Source: Sphingomonadales bacterium
GTDB taxonomy: Bacteria > Pseudomonadota > Alphaproteobacteria > Sphingomonadales > Sphingomonadaceae
Length of the DNA: 64,000 nt
Direction of reading: 5' to 3'
NCBI GenBank assembly: GCA_016704425.1
Contig: JADJAC010000004.1
Location: 186,001 to 250,000 of the forward strand
In this document: positions 8,652 to 17,036 of the stretch, piece by piece
Layout of the letters: each line of letters starts with the position of its first letter
How positions within the stretch are numbered: position 1 is the stretch's first letter
The notes under the pieces: generated by a model
Told to the model about the DNA's origin: nothing
The model's database searches: none
What the model saw: the letters and a program-made list of their open reading frames with translations, nothing else
Translations under genes and position numbers: made by a program

Positions 8652-10838
8652 ATGGAGTTCTCACGGCGATCCTTGCTGGCAGGGGCAGCAATCGGCGGCG
8701 GGCTGGCGATCGGCTGGGCGCTTTGGCCGCGGGCCTATCCGCCGAACCTTGTCGCGGCAGAAGGCGAACGCATCTTCAATGCCTGGCTCAAGATCGGAAC
8801 CGACGGACATGTGACTGTCGTCGTGCCGCAAGTGGAAATGGGACAGGGCAGCTATACAGTCATTCCCCAGATCATTGCCGACGAACTGGGGGCAGACTGG
8901 CGAACGATTGCCGTCGAACCGGCGCCGCTCAGCCCCGCCTACGCCAACACTGTCTTTGCTGATGAATGGCATGAAGGATGGTGGCCGAAGGAGAAGGTGC
9001 AAGCAACGGGCGGATCTTCCACAGTTCGCGGCTATGAGTTCGTGGCGCGGCAAGCGGGTGCGGCGGCGCGCGCGCTTCTTTGCAAAGCAGCAGCAAAGCG
9101 CTGGGATGCGGACTGGCTGGCCTGCGACACAGAGGGTGGATTCGTGACACGCGGCGACGATCGTCTGCGTTTTGGGGAACTTGTCGAAGACGCAGCTCGC
9201 ATGAGTCTTCCAAAGGATATTCCCCTGCGAACGGGAAATGGGGTCGACCGTCTCTCGGGGCGGGGCATGAACCGGCTGGACATTCCGGCCAAGCTTGACG
9301 GATCGGCAAATTTTGCCGCCGATATTCGCCTGCCGGACATGGTTTATGCGTCCATTCGGCAGGGGCCGCTTGGCGATTCGATATTGAAATCGGTCGACAA
9401 GGCCGCAGCGGACAGGATTTTCGGTGTGCTCGAAATTGTCGAGCATGAACGGTGGGTGGCGGCAATAGCCACCAATTGGTGGGCAGCAAACCGGGCACTG
9501 GACGCCATGCATCCCAGATTTTTCAATCGGGACAGCTTTTCGGGGGATCGTTCGATTGACCGCGCACTTGTCAACGCCCTTGGGGTTGAAGGCACGCGCG
9601 TGGCCGAAGCGGGCGATGTCGATGCTGCTTTGGAAAACGCCCGCGTTTCGACGGCTGAATATTCGGTGGGGCTTGCGCCGCACGCCGCGATCGAGCCGCT
9701 GAGCGCGACAGCCACACTCGTGGATGGCAGGCTTCAGCTCTGGATTGCGACGCAATTGCCCGGCCTTGCACGCGACGCCGCCGCGCGCGCGATCGGGATC
9801 GATCCTGAGGACGTGACAATCCACCCGATGCTTGTCGGGGGGTCGTTCGGGCGCAAGTATGAAGTCGAGATCGCCGGGCAGGTTGCGATCCTGGCACTGA
9901 AGATCAAGCGCCCGGTGCAACTCACCTGGTCGCGTGCCGAGGATTTGATGCATGAGCCATTCCGTCCGGCAGCGCGGGCACGGATGACGGCGCGGCTCGG
10001 GCGGGCTGGGCATATTGATGCCTGGCTGGCGCAAATCGCTGCGCCCAACGGCCTTGGCGAAATGCGATCGCGCACGATGGGAGGACATTCTGCAGACGCG
10101 GCGCGCCGGCATCACGCGGGAAAGGCACATTTGCACGCCGTGGAAGGTGCGGCGCCATCCTACACGATTGAAAATTTTGGCATCAATCATCACCCCGCCG
10201 ACATTGGGGTGCCCACGGGCCCCTGGCGGGGCCGTGCGCACAGCTATACGGCCTTTTTCAACGAATGCTTCATCGATGAGCTTTCCCGTGAAAGCGGCGT
10301 GGAACCTTTTTCCTTCCGTATGGCGATGCTTGGAGGCAATCCCCGGCTGGCTCTTTGCCTGTCCAAAGTTGCAACCAAAGGTGGATGGGAAGGTGGTGGC
10401 CAGGGCACGGGCCAGGGATTGGCGTGCCACGCGATGGCCGGAAGCCAGATTGCCGTGCTCGCCGAAGCCCAGCTCGACGACAGTCAGCGCATCCGCGTGA
10501 CCCGGCTGGTCGCCGTCGCCGATATCGGGCGGGTCATCAATCCTGACATTGCCAGACAGCAAATCGAAGGCGGCCTGCTGTTCGGTATGGCGGCAGCCAC
10601 CGGCAACGCTGTCCATATCACTCGCGGTGTGGCCGGCCCCTTGCGGCTGCGCGAATTGGGCCTGCCCAAGCTGGGGGACATGCCCGAAATTTCGGTCGAG
10701 CTTGTCGCCAGCAATGCAGCCCCGGGGGGTGCCGGGGAACTGGGTGTTCCAGCTGTAGCGCCAGCCATTGCCAATGCCATTTTTGCGGGCAGCGGTCGGC
10801 GCATCCGTAACCTGCCTCTTTCCCCGGCCAACTTCTGA
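8652..10838 (+). CDS. Molybdopterin-binding subunit, xanthine dehydrogenase / IorB family
   Basis: Large molybdenum-hydroxylase subunit (728 aa) of the isoquinoline 1-oxidoreductase beta/aldehyde dehydrogenase type. The N-terminus has a twin-arginine leader (EFSRRSLLAGAAIGGG), so the protein is probably exported folded through Tat to the periplasm; tatABC is at 60.4 kb. Cofactor and active-site blocks include EMGQGSYTV near residue 63, GGSFGRKYEVE near 396, PTGPWRGRAHSY and the catalytic glutamate in PGGAGELGVPAVAPA near 695. No small 2Fe-2S subunit (IorA type) lies beside it, which is unusual. The start at 8652 is set by the Tat leader. The substrate is unknown. Confidence 0.85.
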   Translation: MEFSRRSLLAGAAIGGGLAIGWALWPRAYPPNLVAAEGERIFNAWLKIGTDGHVTVVVPQVEMGQGSYTVIPQIIADELGADWRTIAVEPAPLSPAYANTVFADEWHEGWWPKEKVQATGGSSTVRGYEFVARQAGAAARALLCKAAAKRWDADWLACDTEGGFVTRGDDRLRFGELVEDAARMSLPKDIPLRTGNGVDRLSGRGMNRLDIPAKLDGSANFAADIRLPDMVYASIRQGPLGDSILKSVDKAAADRIFGVLEIVEHERWVAAIATNWWAANRALDAMHPRFFNRDSFSGDRSIDRALVNALGVEGTRVAEAGDVDAALENARVSTAEYSVGLAPHAAIEPLSATATLVDGRLQLWIATQLPGLARDAAARAIGIDPEDVTIHPMLVGGSFGRKYEVEIAGQVAILALKIKRPVQLTWSRAEDLMHEPFRPAARARMTARLGRAGHIDAWLAQIAAPNGLGEMRSRTMGGHSADAARRHHAGKAHLHAVEGAAPSYTIENFGINHHPADIGVPTGPWRGRAHSYTAFFNECFIDELSRESGVEPFSFRMAMLGGNPRLALCLSKVATKGGWEGGGQGTGQGLACHAMAGSQIAVLAEAQLDDSQRIRVTRLVAVADIGRVINPDIARQQIEGGLLFGMAAATGNAVHITRGVAGPLRLRELGLPKLGDMPEISVELVASNAAPGGAGELGVPAVAPAIANAIFAGSGRRIRNLPLSPANF

Positions 10839-11845
10839 TGGCGCGGCCTGCCAATCATCCTGCGGCACTCAACGGACGGATAGGGGTCCTGCTGGTCAAC
10901 CTCGGTTCGCCCGAAGCGCCAACGAGGGCGGCAGTGCGATCCTATCTCAAGGAATTTCTCTCCGACCGGCGCGTCGTCGAAATTCCGCCGCTGCTTTGGC
11001 AGCCGATCCTGCGCGGATTCGTCCTGACCACGCGACCGAGTCGATCCGCTCACGCCTATGCGCAAATCTGGACAGAAGAAGGCTCACCGCTTGTTGCCAT
11101 CACCCGGCGCCAGGCAGAGAAGGTACAGACTGCATTGGGAAGCGATGTCATAGTCGATTGGGCGATGCGCTATGGCCAGCCTTCGATCAGAGACCGGCTT
11201 GCCGCACTTCAGGCCGCTGGATGCGACCGCATCCTCCTCGCGCCGCTTTACCCGCAATATTCAAGCGCAACGACCGCAACTGTATTCGACGCAGCTGCTG
11301 CGGCCCTTGCCGCGATGCGCTGGCAGCCCAGCCTCCGCGTCCTGCCGCCATATTATGATGACCCAGCCTACATCGGCGCTCTCGAAGCCAGCGTGGCCGC
11401 AGGGCTGGCTGCTTTGCCATTCGTACCTGACACGATCATCGCCAGCTTCCATTCGCTTCCCGCACGCACACTCGATCTTGGCGATCCTTACTACTGCCAG
11501 TGCATGAAAACGGCGCGCCTCCTGTCCGAGGCGTTGGGACGCGAGCTGAAAATCAGCTTCCAGTCACGCCTTGGCCGCGCCAAATGGCTCGAACCGGCCA
11601 CCGATGCGACACTTTCCAACCTTCCACAGAGCGGAGTGCGCAAGATCGCAATCATCGCGCCAGGATTTGCAGCAGACAATCTTGAAACACTTGAGGAACT
11701 GGCCATTCGCGGGCGCGAATCGTTCATTGAAGCGGGCGGAACCGATTTTGCCTACCTGCCCTGCCTCAATGACGGTGACTTTGGGCTAACAATGCTCTCG
11801 ACTTTACTTTCGCGTGAACTTGCAGGTTGGCGACCGTCTCCCTAA
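10838..11845 (+). CDS. hemH: Ferrochelatase
   Basis: Inserts ferrous iron into protoporphyrin IX, the last step of protoheme synthesis (335 aa). Family blocks are VLLVNLGSPEAPT near residue 18, LKEFLSDRRVVEIP near 42, LLAPLYPQYSSATT near 132, ASFHSLPARTLDLGDPYYCQC near 210, and the acidic region VRKIAIIAPGFAADNLETLEE near 270. The ATG overlaps the previous stop by one base (TGATG). hemE and hemJ are also in this window near the origin, so three late heme genes are present but in separate units. Confidence 0.93.
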   Translation: MARPANHPAALNGRIGVLLVNLGSPEAPTRAAVRSYLKEFLSDRRVVEIPPLLWQPILRGFVLTTRPSRSAHAYAQIWTEEGSPLVAITRRQAEKVQTALGSDVIVDWAMRYGQPSIRDRLAALQAAGCDRILLAPLYPQYSSATTATVFDAAAAALAAMRWQPSLRVLPPYYDDPAYIGALEASVAAGLAALPFVPDTIIASFHSLPARTLDLGDPYYCQCMKTARLLSEALGRELKISFQSRLGRAKWLEPATDATLSNLPQSGVRKIAIIAPGFAADNLETLEELAIRGRESFIEAGGTDFAYLPCLNDGDFGLTMLSTLLSRELAGWRPSP

Positions 11846-11876
11846 TCTTGCCGAACGGCAACGAAGGAACGGCACG

Positions 11877-12599
11877 ATGGGCAAGGTGGCAATTGTAACC
11901 GGCGGAACGCGAGGCATTGGAGAAGCGATCTGTATCGCGCTCAAGGACGCCGGCTTCAAGGTTGCCGCCAATTATGCAGGCAATGCCGAGCGCGCCAAGG
12001 CGTTTACCGAACGTACGGGCATTCCCGCATACCAGTGGGACGTTGCCGATCACGCAGCCTGCCTTGAAGGCTGTGCAAAGGTCGCTGCAGATCTTGGCCC
12101 GATTGATGTTGTCGTCAACAATGCCGGCATCACGCGCGACGGCACGCTCCTCAAGATGAGCTATGAAGCCTGGAAAGAAGTGATCGATACCAATCTGGGT
12201 GGCTGCTTCAACATGGCCAAGGCAACATTTGCGGGGATGAAGGACAGGGGTTGGGGGCGTATTGTCAACATCGGATCGATAAACGGCCAAGCGGGGCAAT
12301 ATGGCCAGGTGAACTATGCTGCCGCCAAGTCCGGCATTCACGGGTTCACCAAGGCGCTGGCGCAGGAAGGCGCGAAGTTTGGTGTAACCGTCAATGCAAT
12401 TGCCCCCGGCTATATCGACACGGATATGGTTGCGGCTGTCCCGGCGGATGTGCTTGCCAAGATCGTTGCCAAGATTCCGGTCGGGCGGCTCGGTCAGGCC
12501 AGCGAGATTGCTCGCGGCGTGGCATTTTTGTGTTCTGAAGAGGGCGGATTCATCACCGGGTCGACCATGTCGATCAACGGTGGGCAACACATGTATTGA
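11877..12599 (+). CDS. phaB: Acetoacetyl-CoA reductase (short-chain dehydrogenase)
   Basis: NADPH-dependent reductase giving (R)-3-hydroxybutyryl-CoA for polyhydroxybutyrate synthesis (240 aa, the usual length). It has the Rossmann motif VTGGTRGIGEAI near residue 7, NNAG near 86, catalytic Ser in VNIGSINGQAGQ and YxxxK in YGQVNYAAAKSG near 150, and the family tail ITGSTMSINGGQHMY. That C-terminal GGQHMY ending separates PhaB from FabG proteins. The ATG at 11877 directly precedes the Rossmann strand. The first gene of PHB synthesis (phaA) and the polymerase are not nearby. Confidence 0.9.
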   Translation: MGKVAIVTGGTRGIGEAICIALKDAGFKVAANYAGNAERAKAFTERTGIPAYQWDVADHAACLEGCAKVAADLGPIDVVVNNAGITRDGTLLKMSYEAWKEVIDTNLGGCFNMAKATFAGMKDRGWGRIVNIGSINGQAGQYGQVNYAAAKSGIHGFTKALAQEGAKFGVTVNAIAPGYIDTDMVAAVPADVLAKIVAKIPVGRLGQASEIARGVAFLCSEEGGFITGSTMSINGGQHMY

Positions 12600-12832
12600 T
12601 GACAGGCCCAGTCAAGCGCTCGGTCACGATTGCAGGCCATGAAACCTCGATCAGCCTCGAGCCGGTGTTCTGGCAAGCGCTCAAGACGTCCGCCGAAAGC
12701 CAGTCGCTGCCGCTCAATGCACTTGTTGCCCAGATCGATGCCCAGAGAATTGAACTGAACAACCCTCCGAACCTTGCGAGCGCGATCCGCGTTTGGCTGA
12801 TGGAACGAGCCGTGGCCCGTTTGGGAGATTAA
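12599..12832 (+). CDS. Ribbon-helix-helix domain protein (RHH_4 type)
   Basis: Small protein (77 aa) of the RHH_4 family, with a short strand (KRSVTIAGHETSISLE) followed by two helices, the fold of Arc/MetJ-type DNA-binding proteins. The ATG overlaps the phaB stop (TGATG), so the two are translationally coupled. Its end overlaps the converging parB end by four bases. The target is unknown. A role in regulating the phaB unit or PHB metabolism would be a guess from coupling only. Confidence 0.75.
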   Translation: MTGPVKRSVTIAGHETSISLEPVFWQALKTSAESQSLPLNALVAQIDAQRIELNNPPNLASAIRVWLMERAVARLGD

Positions 12833-13740
12833 ATCGGTTCGCCGCTCAACCGCTGGCAAATCATGTCGAGCTGTTCAAGCGAAGAATAGGAAAGCGTCAT
12901 CGTCCCCGAACGCGCCTGATGATTGATCTTGACCTTCAGGCCCAGCATGTCGGTCAGCTGCCGTTCGAGCGCCAAAAGGTCGGGATCTCCAACCCGGTCG
13001 CCTGATCGCGGGCTGCGCGTTCGTGCAGGCGCTTTCGCCTTCTTTACAAGCCGTTCGGTTTCGCGCACCGATAGGCCCCGCTGGACGATCATGCGCCCAA
13101 GCACCAAGGGATCCTCCGCCCCCAGCAGCGCCCGGGCATGGCCCATCGTGATCTCGCCCGCGGTCAGCCAGTCATGCACTGGCAAGGGCAGATTGCGGAG
13201 CCGCATGAGATTCGCGACATGGCTGCGCGATTTTCCGACAATCCGGCCAAGGGCTTCCTGCGTATGTCCGTGATCGTCAATCAGCCTGCGATACGCTTCC
13301 CCTTCTTCCCACGCATTCAGTTGTTCGCGCTGGATATTCTCGATGATCGCAATTTCGAGCGCTGTAACGTCGTCAAATTCCCTAATTATTACAGGAACTT
13401 GATGAATTTGGGCCTTTTGCGCGGCACGCCAGCGGCGCTCGCCTGCGATGATTTCGTAATGGCCGTCATGTTCCGGATCGCGCACAACGATAGGCTGGAG
13501 CATACCCCGCGACTTGATCGATTCAGCCAGTTCATCAAGAGCATCATCCCTGAAGGTCTTGCGCGGCTGATTGGGCAGCGGTCGCAATCGATTGACATCG
13601 ACCATCCGCACGCCGTCCGGCGCGGCGCCGTCAAGCGCCACCGGCGCCTCCCGCTCGATTTCGCCAAGCAAGGCGGACAGGCCCCGGCCGAGTCCAGTCG
13701 GGCGCTTCTTCAGCGGTGTGGCCGGGGTTTCTTCGCTCAC
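12829..13740 (-). CDS. parB: Chromosome-partitioning protein ParB
   Basis: CTP-dependent DNA clamp that loads at parS and organises the origin region for segregation (303 aa). An N-terminal basic TGLGRGLSALLG motif interacts with ParA. It is followed by the CTP-binding blocks PRKTFRDDALDELAESI and IIAGERRWRAAQKA (residues about 60-115), a helix-turn-helix region (HTQEALGRIVGKSRSHVANLMRL, split here as ALGRIVGKSRSH and VANLMRL) near 155, and a C-terminal dimer domain. The start is GTG at 13740 with a GTGA overlap on the parA stop. Three parS sites lie 1.4-3.3 kb upstream. Confidence 0.95.
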   Translation of the reverse strand: MSEETPATPLKKRPTGLGRGLSALLGEIEREAPVALDGAAPDGVRMVDVNRLRPLPNQPRKTFRDDALDELAESIKSRGMLQPIVVRDPEHDGHYEIIAGERRWRAAQKAQIHQVPVIIREFDDVTALEIAIIENIQREQLNAWEEGEAYRRLIDDHGHTQEALGRIVGKSRSHVANLMRLRNLPLPVHDWLTAGEITMGHARALLGAEDPLVLGRMIVQRGLSVRETERLVKKAKAPARTRSPRSGDRVGDPDLLALERQLTDMLGLKVKINHQARSGTMTLSYSSLEQLDMICQRLSGEPI

Positions 13741-14519
13741 GCCGCAGCCTTTTGCCGGGGAAGCCGACCGATCAGTTCACGGGCCAAAGCCATATAGGCT
13801 TCCGACCCAGGACATTTATGATCGTAGATCAACGCAGGCAGGCCGTGGCTCGGCGCTTCGGACAGGCGGACATTGCGCGGAATCACCGTTTCAAACACTG
13901 CCTTGCCAAGACAAGTGCGCACATCCTGGGCCACTTGCTCGGTCAGCCGGTTACGGCGATCATACATCGTAAGCGCAACACCAAGAATCGAAAGCGTCGG
14001 GTTGAACCGTCCCCTGATCCGTTCAACTGTCTGTAATAATTGACTTAATCCTTCCAATGCGAAAAATTCGCACTGGAGGGGAACGAGAAGCGATTGCGCT
14101 GCAACCATAGCGTTGAGAGTCAACAGGCCAAGAGACGGCGGGCAATCGAACAACGCGATGTCCCATTTGCCCGGCGGCGCCGTTTCAAGTGCCGTCAACA
14201 GGCGGTGCGTTCGATGTTCAAACTCGACCAGTTCAATTTCCGCCCCGGACAGATCGGGCGTCGACGCAATGAGATCAAGTCGCGGGATTCGTGTTGCAAT
14301 CACGGCATCGGCAAGCCCGCATTCCCCAAGAAGCAAGTCGTAGCTTGAGCGCACACGCTCCGCCTGGTGGATGCCAAGACCCGTCGATGCGTTGCCTTGC
14401 GGATCAAGATCGACCAGCAACACTCTCCATCCCGTTGCAGCCAATGCAGTCGCAACATTGATTGCCGTCGTGGTCTTTCCCACGCCACCCTTCTGATTTG
14501 CAACAGCGATACGGATCAT
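13737..14519 (-). CDS. parA: Chromosome-partitioning ATPase ParA
   Basis: ParA/Soj ATPase (260 aa) that binds DNA non-specifically as an ATP dimer and moves ParB-parS complexes towards the new pole. The deviant Walker A is NQKGGVGKTTTAINVA at residues 8-23 with the signature lysine. Walker A' is DLDPQGNASTGLG near 38 and Walker B is ALFDCPPSLG near 124. The start ATG overlaps the rsmG stop by four bases, in the order rsmG-parA-parB typical of origin-proximal regions. Confidence 0.95.
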   Translation of the reverse strand: MIRIAVANQKGGVGKTTTAINVATALAATGWRVLLVDLDPQGNASTGLGIHQAERVRSSYDLLLGECGLADAVIATRIPRLDLIASTPDLSGAEIELVEFEHRTHRLLTALETAPPGKWDIALFDCPPSLGLLTLNAMVAAQSLLVPLQCEFFALEGLSQLLQTVERIRGRFNPTLSILGVALTMYDRRNRLTEQVAQDVRTCLGKAVFETVIPRNVRLSEAPSHGLPALIYDHKCPGSEAYMALARELIGRLPRQKAAA

Positions 14520-15157
14520 CGGGCTCTTTTCCTCGGTCTTACACCGGTAGCGACGATTATCGCGGCGTCGGCGTCAGTCTGGCTGGATTCCACTTGAAAG
14601 CTACCCTGCCACGAACTTGCGACCGATTCCAGTTCTTCGCGCACACTTCGGCCCTTTGGCAGCAGCCAGCGCGTCTTTTCTGTGGAAAAGCGGTGGGCGA
14701 GTGTCAAAAGCTTAGCCAATGGCGCAAATGCGCGCGCGGAAATCGTGCCCACGGGGAAGGTCTCAAGCGTCTCAAGCCGCCCGCAATGCACCCTGACATT
14801 GGTCAATCCCAGCGAACTTGCCTGATCAACCAGAAAGTCAAAGCGCTTCCGCCGGGATTCAACGAGAATGAGGGGCAATTCAGCAAGAATTGCAATGATC
14901 ATGCCGGGAAAGCCGGCACCCGTCCCTAGGTCAAGCCAGGACGGGTGCGACGGATCAATCTTCGGGCCAAGGCGAAGCAACTGTGCCGAATCGAGAATGT
15001 GGCGGCTCCAGATGTGTGGTATCGTTGCTGAACTGATCAAATTCTGTCGCTCATTTTCGGCGATCACTGCCGCGCCGAATGCCTCGAGCCGAGCCATTGT
15101 TTCACGTGAAACATCAAAATGACGAACGAGCCAGTCCCTGACTTCCTCGTCGGTCAT
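14516..15157 (-). CDS. rsmG: 16S rRNA (guanine-N7) methyltransferase RsmG
   Basis: Methylates N7 of G527 in 16S rRNA (213 aa, historically GidB). The SAM-binding motif is WLDLGTGAGFPGMIIAIL near residue 74. Near residue 16 it reads DVSRETMARL. The codons for VSRET are exactly a parS palindrome (15098-15113), so this stretch is under both protein and centromere constraint. The ATG overlaps the mnmG stop by four bases. Confidence 0.94.
   Translation of the reverse strand: MTDEEVRDWLVRHFDVSRETMARLEAFGAAVIAENERQNLISSATIPHIWSRHILDSAQLLRLGPKIDPSHPSWLDLGTGAGFPGMIIAILAELPLILVESRRKRFDFLVDQASSLGLTNVRVHCGRLETLETFPVGTISARAFAPLAKLLTLAHRFSTEKTRWLLPKGRSVREELESVASSWQGSFQVESSQTDADAAIIVATGVRPRKRAR
15098..15113. 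other. parS: parS site 1 (inside rsmG)
   Basis: A perfect 16-bp palindrome, TGTTTCACGTGAAACA, identical to the bacterial parS consensus recognised by ParB. It is read as Val-Ser-Arg-Glu-Thr in rsmG. It is 1.4 kb from the parB start and about 10.4 kb from the proposed origin. Confidence 0.93.
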
Positions 15158-16980
15158 GCTGCTTTCCGTTTTGCGCTCACAAGGATTGCTGCGAGCGCCG
15201 CCGGTGTGATGCCTCGAATCCGTTCGGCAGCTCCAAGCGTTGCCGGACGCGCCGCCTCCAGGCGCTCGACCATTTCATTCGAGAGTCCGGCAATAGCGCG
15301 ATAGTCGATCAGCTCGCCAAGCTTGACGGCTTCATTAGCCTTCATCGCCCGAATTTCCGCCTCCTGGCGCGCAACATAAGGTGCGTAGCGGGCGTCCTCA
15401 ATAACCTCGGCAACGATGGATGGCTGCCAATCCGAAAGCTCGGGCAGCATTGCATTGAGGTCATTGGCATCAAGCCCGGCAATACGAATAAGTTCGTAGA
15501 GGGAGTGCTTTTCCCCTCCGGTTCCACGTGGATCACGCTTAATCCGGGCCTTGAGCAGATTGATCAACGCAGCACGTTCCGAACTGTAGCGCTCAAACCA
15601 GTTGCGCCGCGCAAGTTCGACACAACCGACGTCGATGGCCAGAGGCGTTAGTCTTGTGGCTGCGTTATCCGAACGGAGCCGCAATCGATATTCCGCTCGC
15701 GCCGTGAGCATCCGGTATGGTTCGGTAATGCCTTGCAAAACAAGATCATCAATCATCACGCCAATATAGGAAGTGGCACGGTCGAATAGGATGGGCGGTC
15801 GCCCCAGCGCTTGTGCGGCAGCATTCAGCCCTGCCACCAGACCTTGCGCGGCAGCCTCTTCATACCCGGTTGTGCCGTTAATCTGCCCGGCACAGAACAG
15901 CCCCTCAATGTCCTTCAGGGCCAGCGTCGGGTGCAAAGCGCGCGGGTCGATATGATCATATTCCACCGCATAGCCGGGCTGAACAATCTCCACCCGCTCA
16001 AGTCCCTTGATTGTCCGCAGAAAGGCTAGCTGCACATCGGCGGGAAGAGACGTCGAAATCCCATTGGGATAGACGAGCGTACAGTCCAAACCCTCCGGCT
16101 CAAGAAAAATCTGATGCCCGTCCCTGTCCCCAAAGCGGTGGATCTTGTCTTCAATCGACGGACAGTAACGCGGACCTTGCCCCTCGATATGCCCTGCGAA
16201 GAGCGGAGACCGATCGAGACTCTTGCGGATCACCTCGTGAGTCCGGCTGTTGGTGCGCGCAATTGCGCAGTAAAGTTGGGGTGTTTCACGTGAAACATTG
16301 AGGTCCGAGAAGGTCCAGCCTTCGTCATCAGACGGCTGGGACTCGAGCACCGCCCAATCGATCGTCCTCCCGTCGAGCCGCGGTGGCGTCCCAGTCTTCA
16401 GTCGCCCTAGCGGCAATTTGCGATCGCGCAATTGAACGCCGAGGGAGATCGATGCCGCCTCTCCAACGCGACCGCCGACCGTCTGGGATTCCCCGCAGAA
16501 CATCTTGCCATTCAGAAATGTGCCCGTCGCCAGGACAACCGAGTGGGCCTCGAGTTGCCCACCGTCTCCGAGAACCAGCCCCGTGACACGATCACCTTCA
16601 AATTGCAGCGATGCGGCCTCCGCCTCGATTATTTTCAGGCCAGCCTGCGCGTCGAGCAGACGATGAATCGCGGCCTTGAAAAGCTTCCTGTCCGCCTGGA
16701 TCCGGGGGCCCTGAACTGCGGCTCCTTTAGATGCGTTGAGCATCCGGTAGTGAATGGCGGCCGCGTCAGCAGCGCGCGCAATAATCCCGTCGAACGCGTC
16801 GACCTCGCGCACGAGATTCCCCTTGCCAAGTCCGCCGATCGCCGGATTGCAGGACATGGCACCAATCTGGTCACGCCGAAAACTCACAAGAGCCGTGCGC
16901 GCACCCATCCGCGCGGCAGCAGCCGCAGCTTCGCAACCCGCATGGCCTCCACCAACGACAATGACATCGAAACGCTGCAT
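15154..16980 (-). CDS. mnmG: tRNA uridine-5-carboxymethylaminomethyl modification enzyme MnmG
   Basis: FAD-dependent partner of MnmE that installs the cmnm5 group on wobble U34 of certain tRNAs (608 aa, formerly GidA). The dinucleotide fold VVGGGHAGCEAAAAAARMG is at residues 6-24, AMSCNPAIGGLGKGNLVREVD near 45, LATGTFLNG near 147, and the family block CAGQINGTTGYEEAAAQG near 365. The ATG at 16980 precedes MQRFDVIVVGGG, while an upstream ATG at 17016 lies within the gap that holds a parS site. A second parS is embedded near residue 230, coding NVSRETPQ. Confidence 0.94.
   Translation of the reverse strand: MQRFDVIVVGGGHAGCEAAAAAARMGARTALVSFRRDQIGAMSCNPAIGGLGKGNLVREVDAFDGIIARAADAAAIHYRMLNASKGAAVQGPRIQADRKLFKAAIHRLLDAQAGLKIIEAEAASLQFEGDRVTGLVLGDGGQLEAHSVVLATGTFLNGKMFCGESQTVGGRVGEAASISLGVQLRDRKLPLGRLKTGTPPRLDGRTIDWAVLESQPSDDEGWTFSDLNVSRETPQLYCAIARTNSRTHEVIRKSLDRSPLFAGHIEGQGPRYCPSIEDKIHRFGDRDGHQIFLEPEGLDCTLVYPNGISTSLPADVQLAFLRTIKGLERVEIVQPGYAVEYDHIDPRALHPTLALKDIEGLFCAGQINGTTGYEEAAAQGLVAGLNAAAQALGRPPILFDRATSYIGVMIDDLVLQGITEPYRMLTARAEYRLRLRSDNAATRLTPLAIDVGCVELARRNWFERYSSERAALINLLKARIKRDPRGTGGEKHSLYELIRIAGLDANDLNAMLPELSDWQPSIVAEVIEDARYAPYVARQEAEIRAMKANEAVKLGELIDYRAIAGLSNEMVERLEAARPATLGAAERIRGITPAALAAILVSAKRKAA
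16282..16297. other. parS: parS site 2 (inside mnmG)
   Basis: A perfect TGTTTCACGTGAAACA palindrome inside mnmG, in the same codon frame as the rsmG copy, so it again encodes Val-Ser-Arg-Glu-Thr. It is about 9.3 kb from the proposed origin. Confidence 0.93.
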
Positions 16981-17018
16981 GATCGCGCCGCTACGCCCGA
17001 AGTGGCGGATTGCCAACC

Positions 17019-17034
17019 TGTTTCACGTGAAACA
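17019..17034. other. parS: parS site 3 (mnmG/mnmE gap)
   Basis: A third perfect TGTTTCACGTGAAACA copy, in the 56-base gap between the mnmE stop and the mnmG start and two bases from the mnmE end. It is the only one of the three outside the chosen coding frames, and about 8.5 kb from the proposed origin. Confidence 0.93.
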
Positions 17035-17036
17035 TC

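Noticed and set aside
8661..10868. A 735-codon open frame on the minus strand opposite the molybdenum hydroxylase
   Set aside because: The plus-strand protein has clear family motifs. The antisense frame has no recognisable motif, and its length reflects high GC content at codon third positions.
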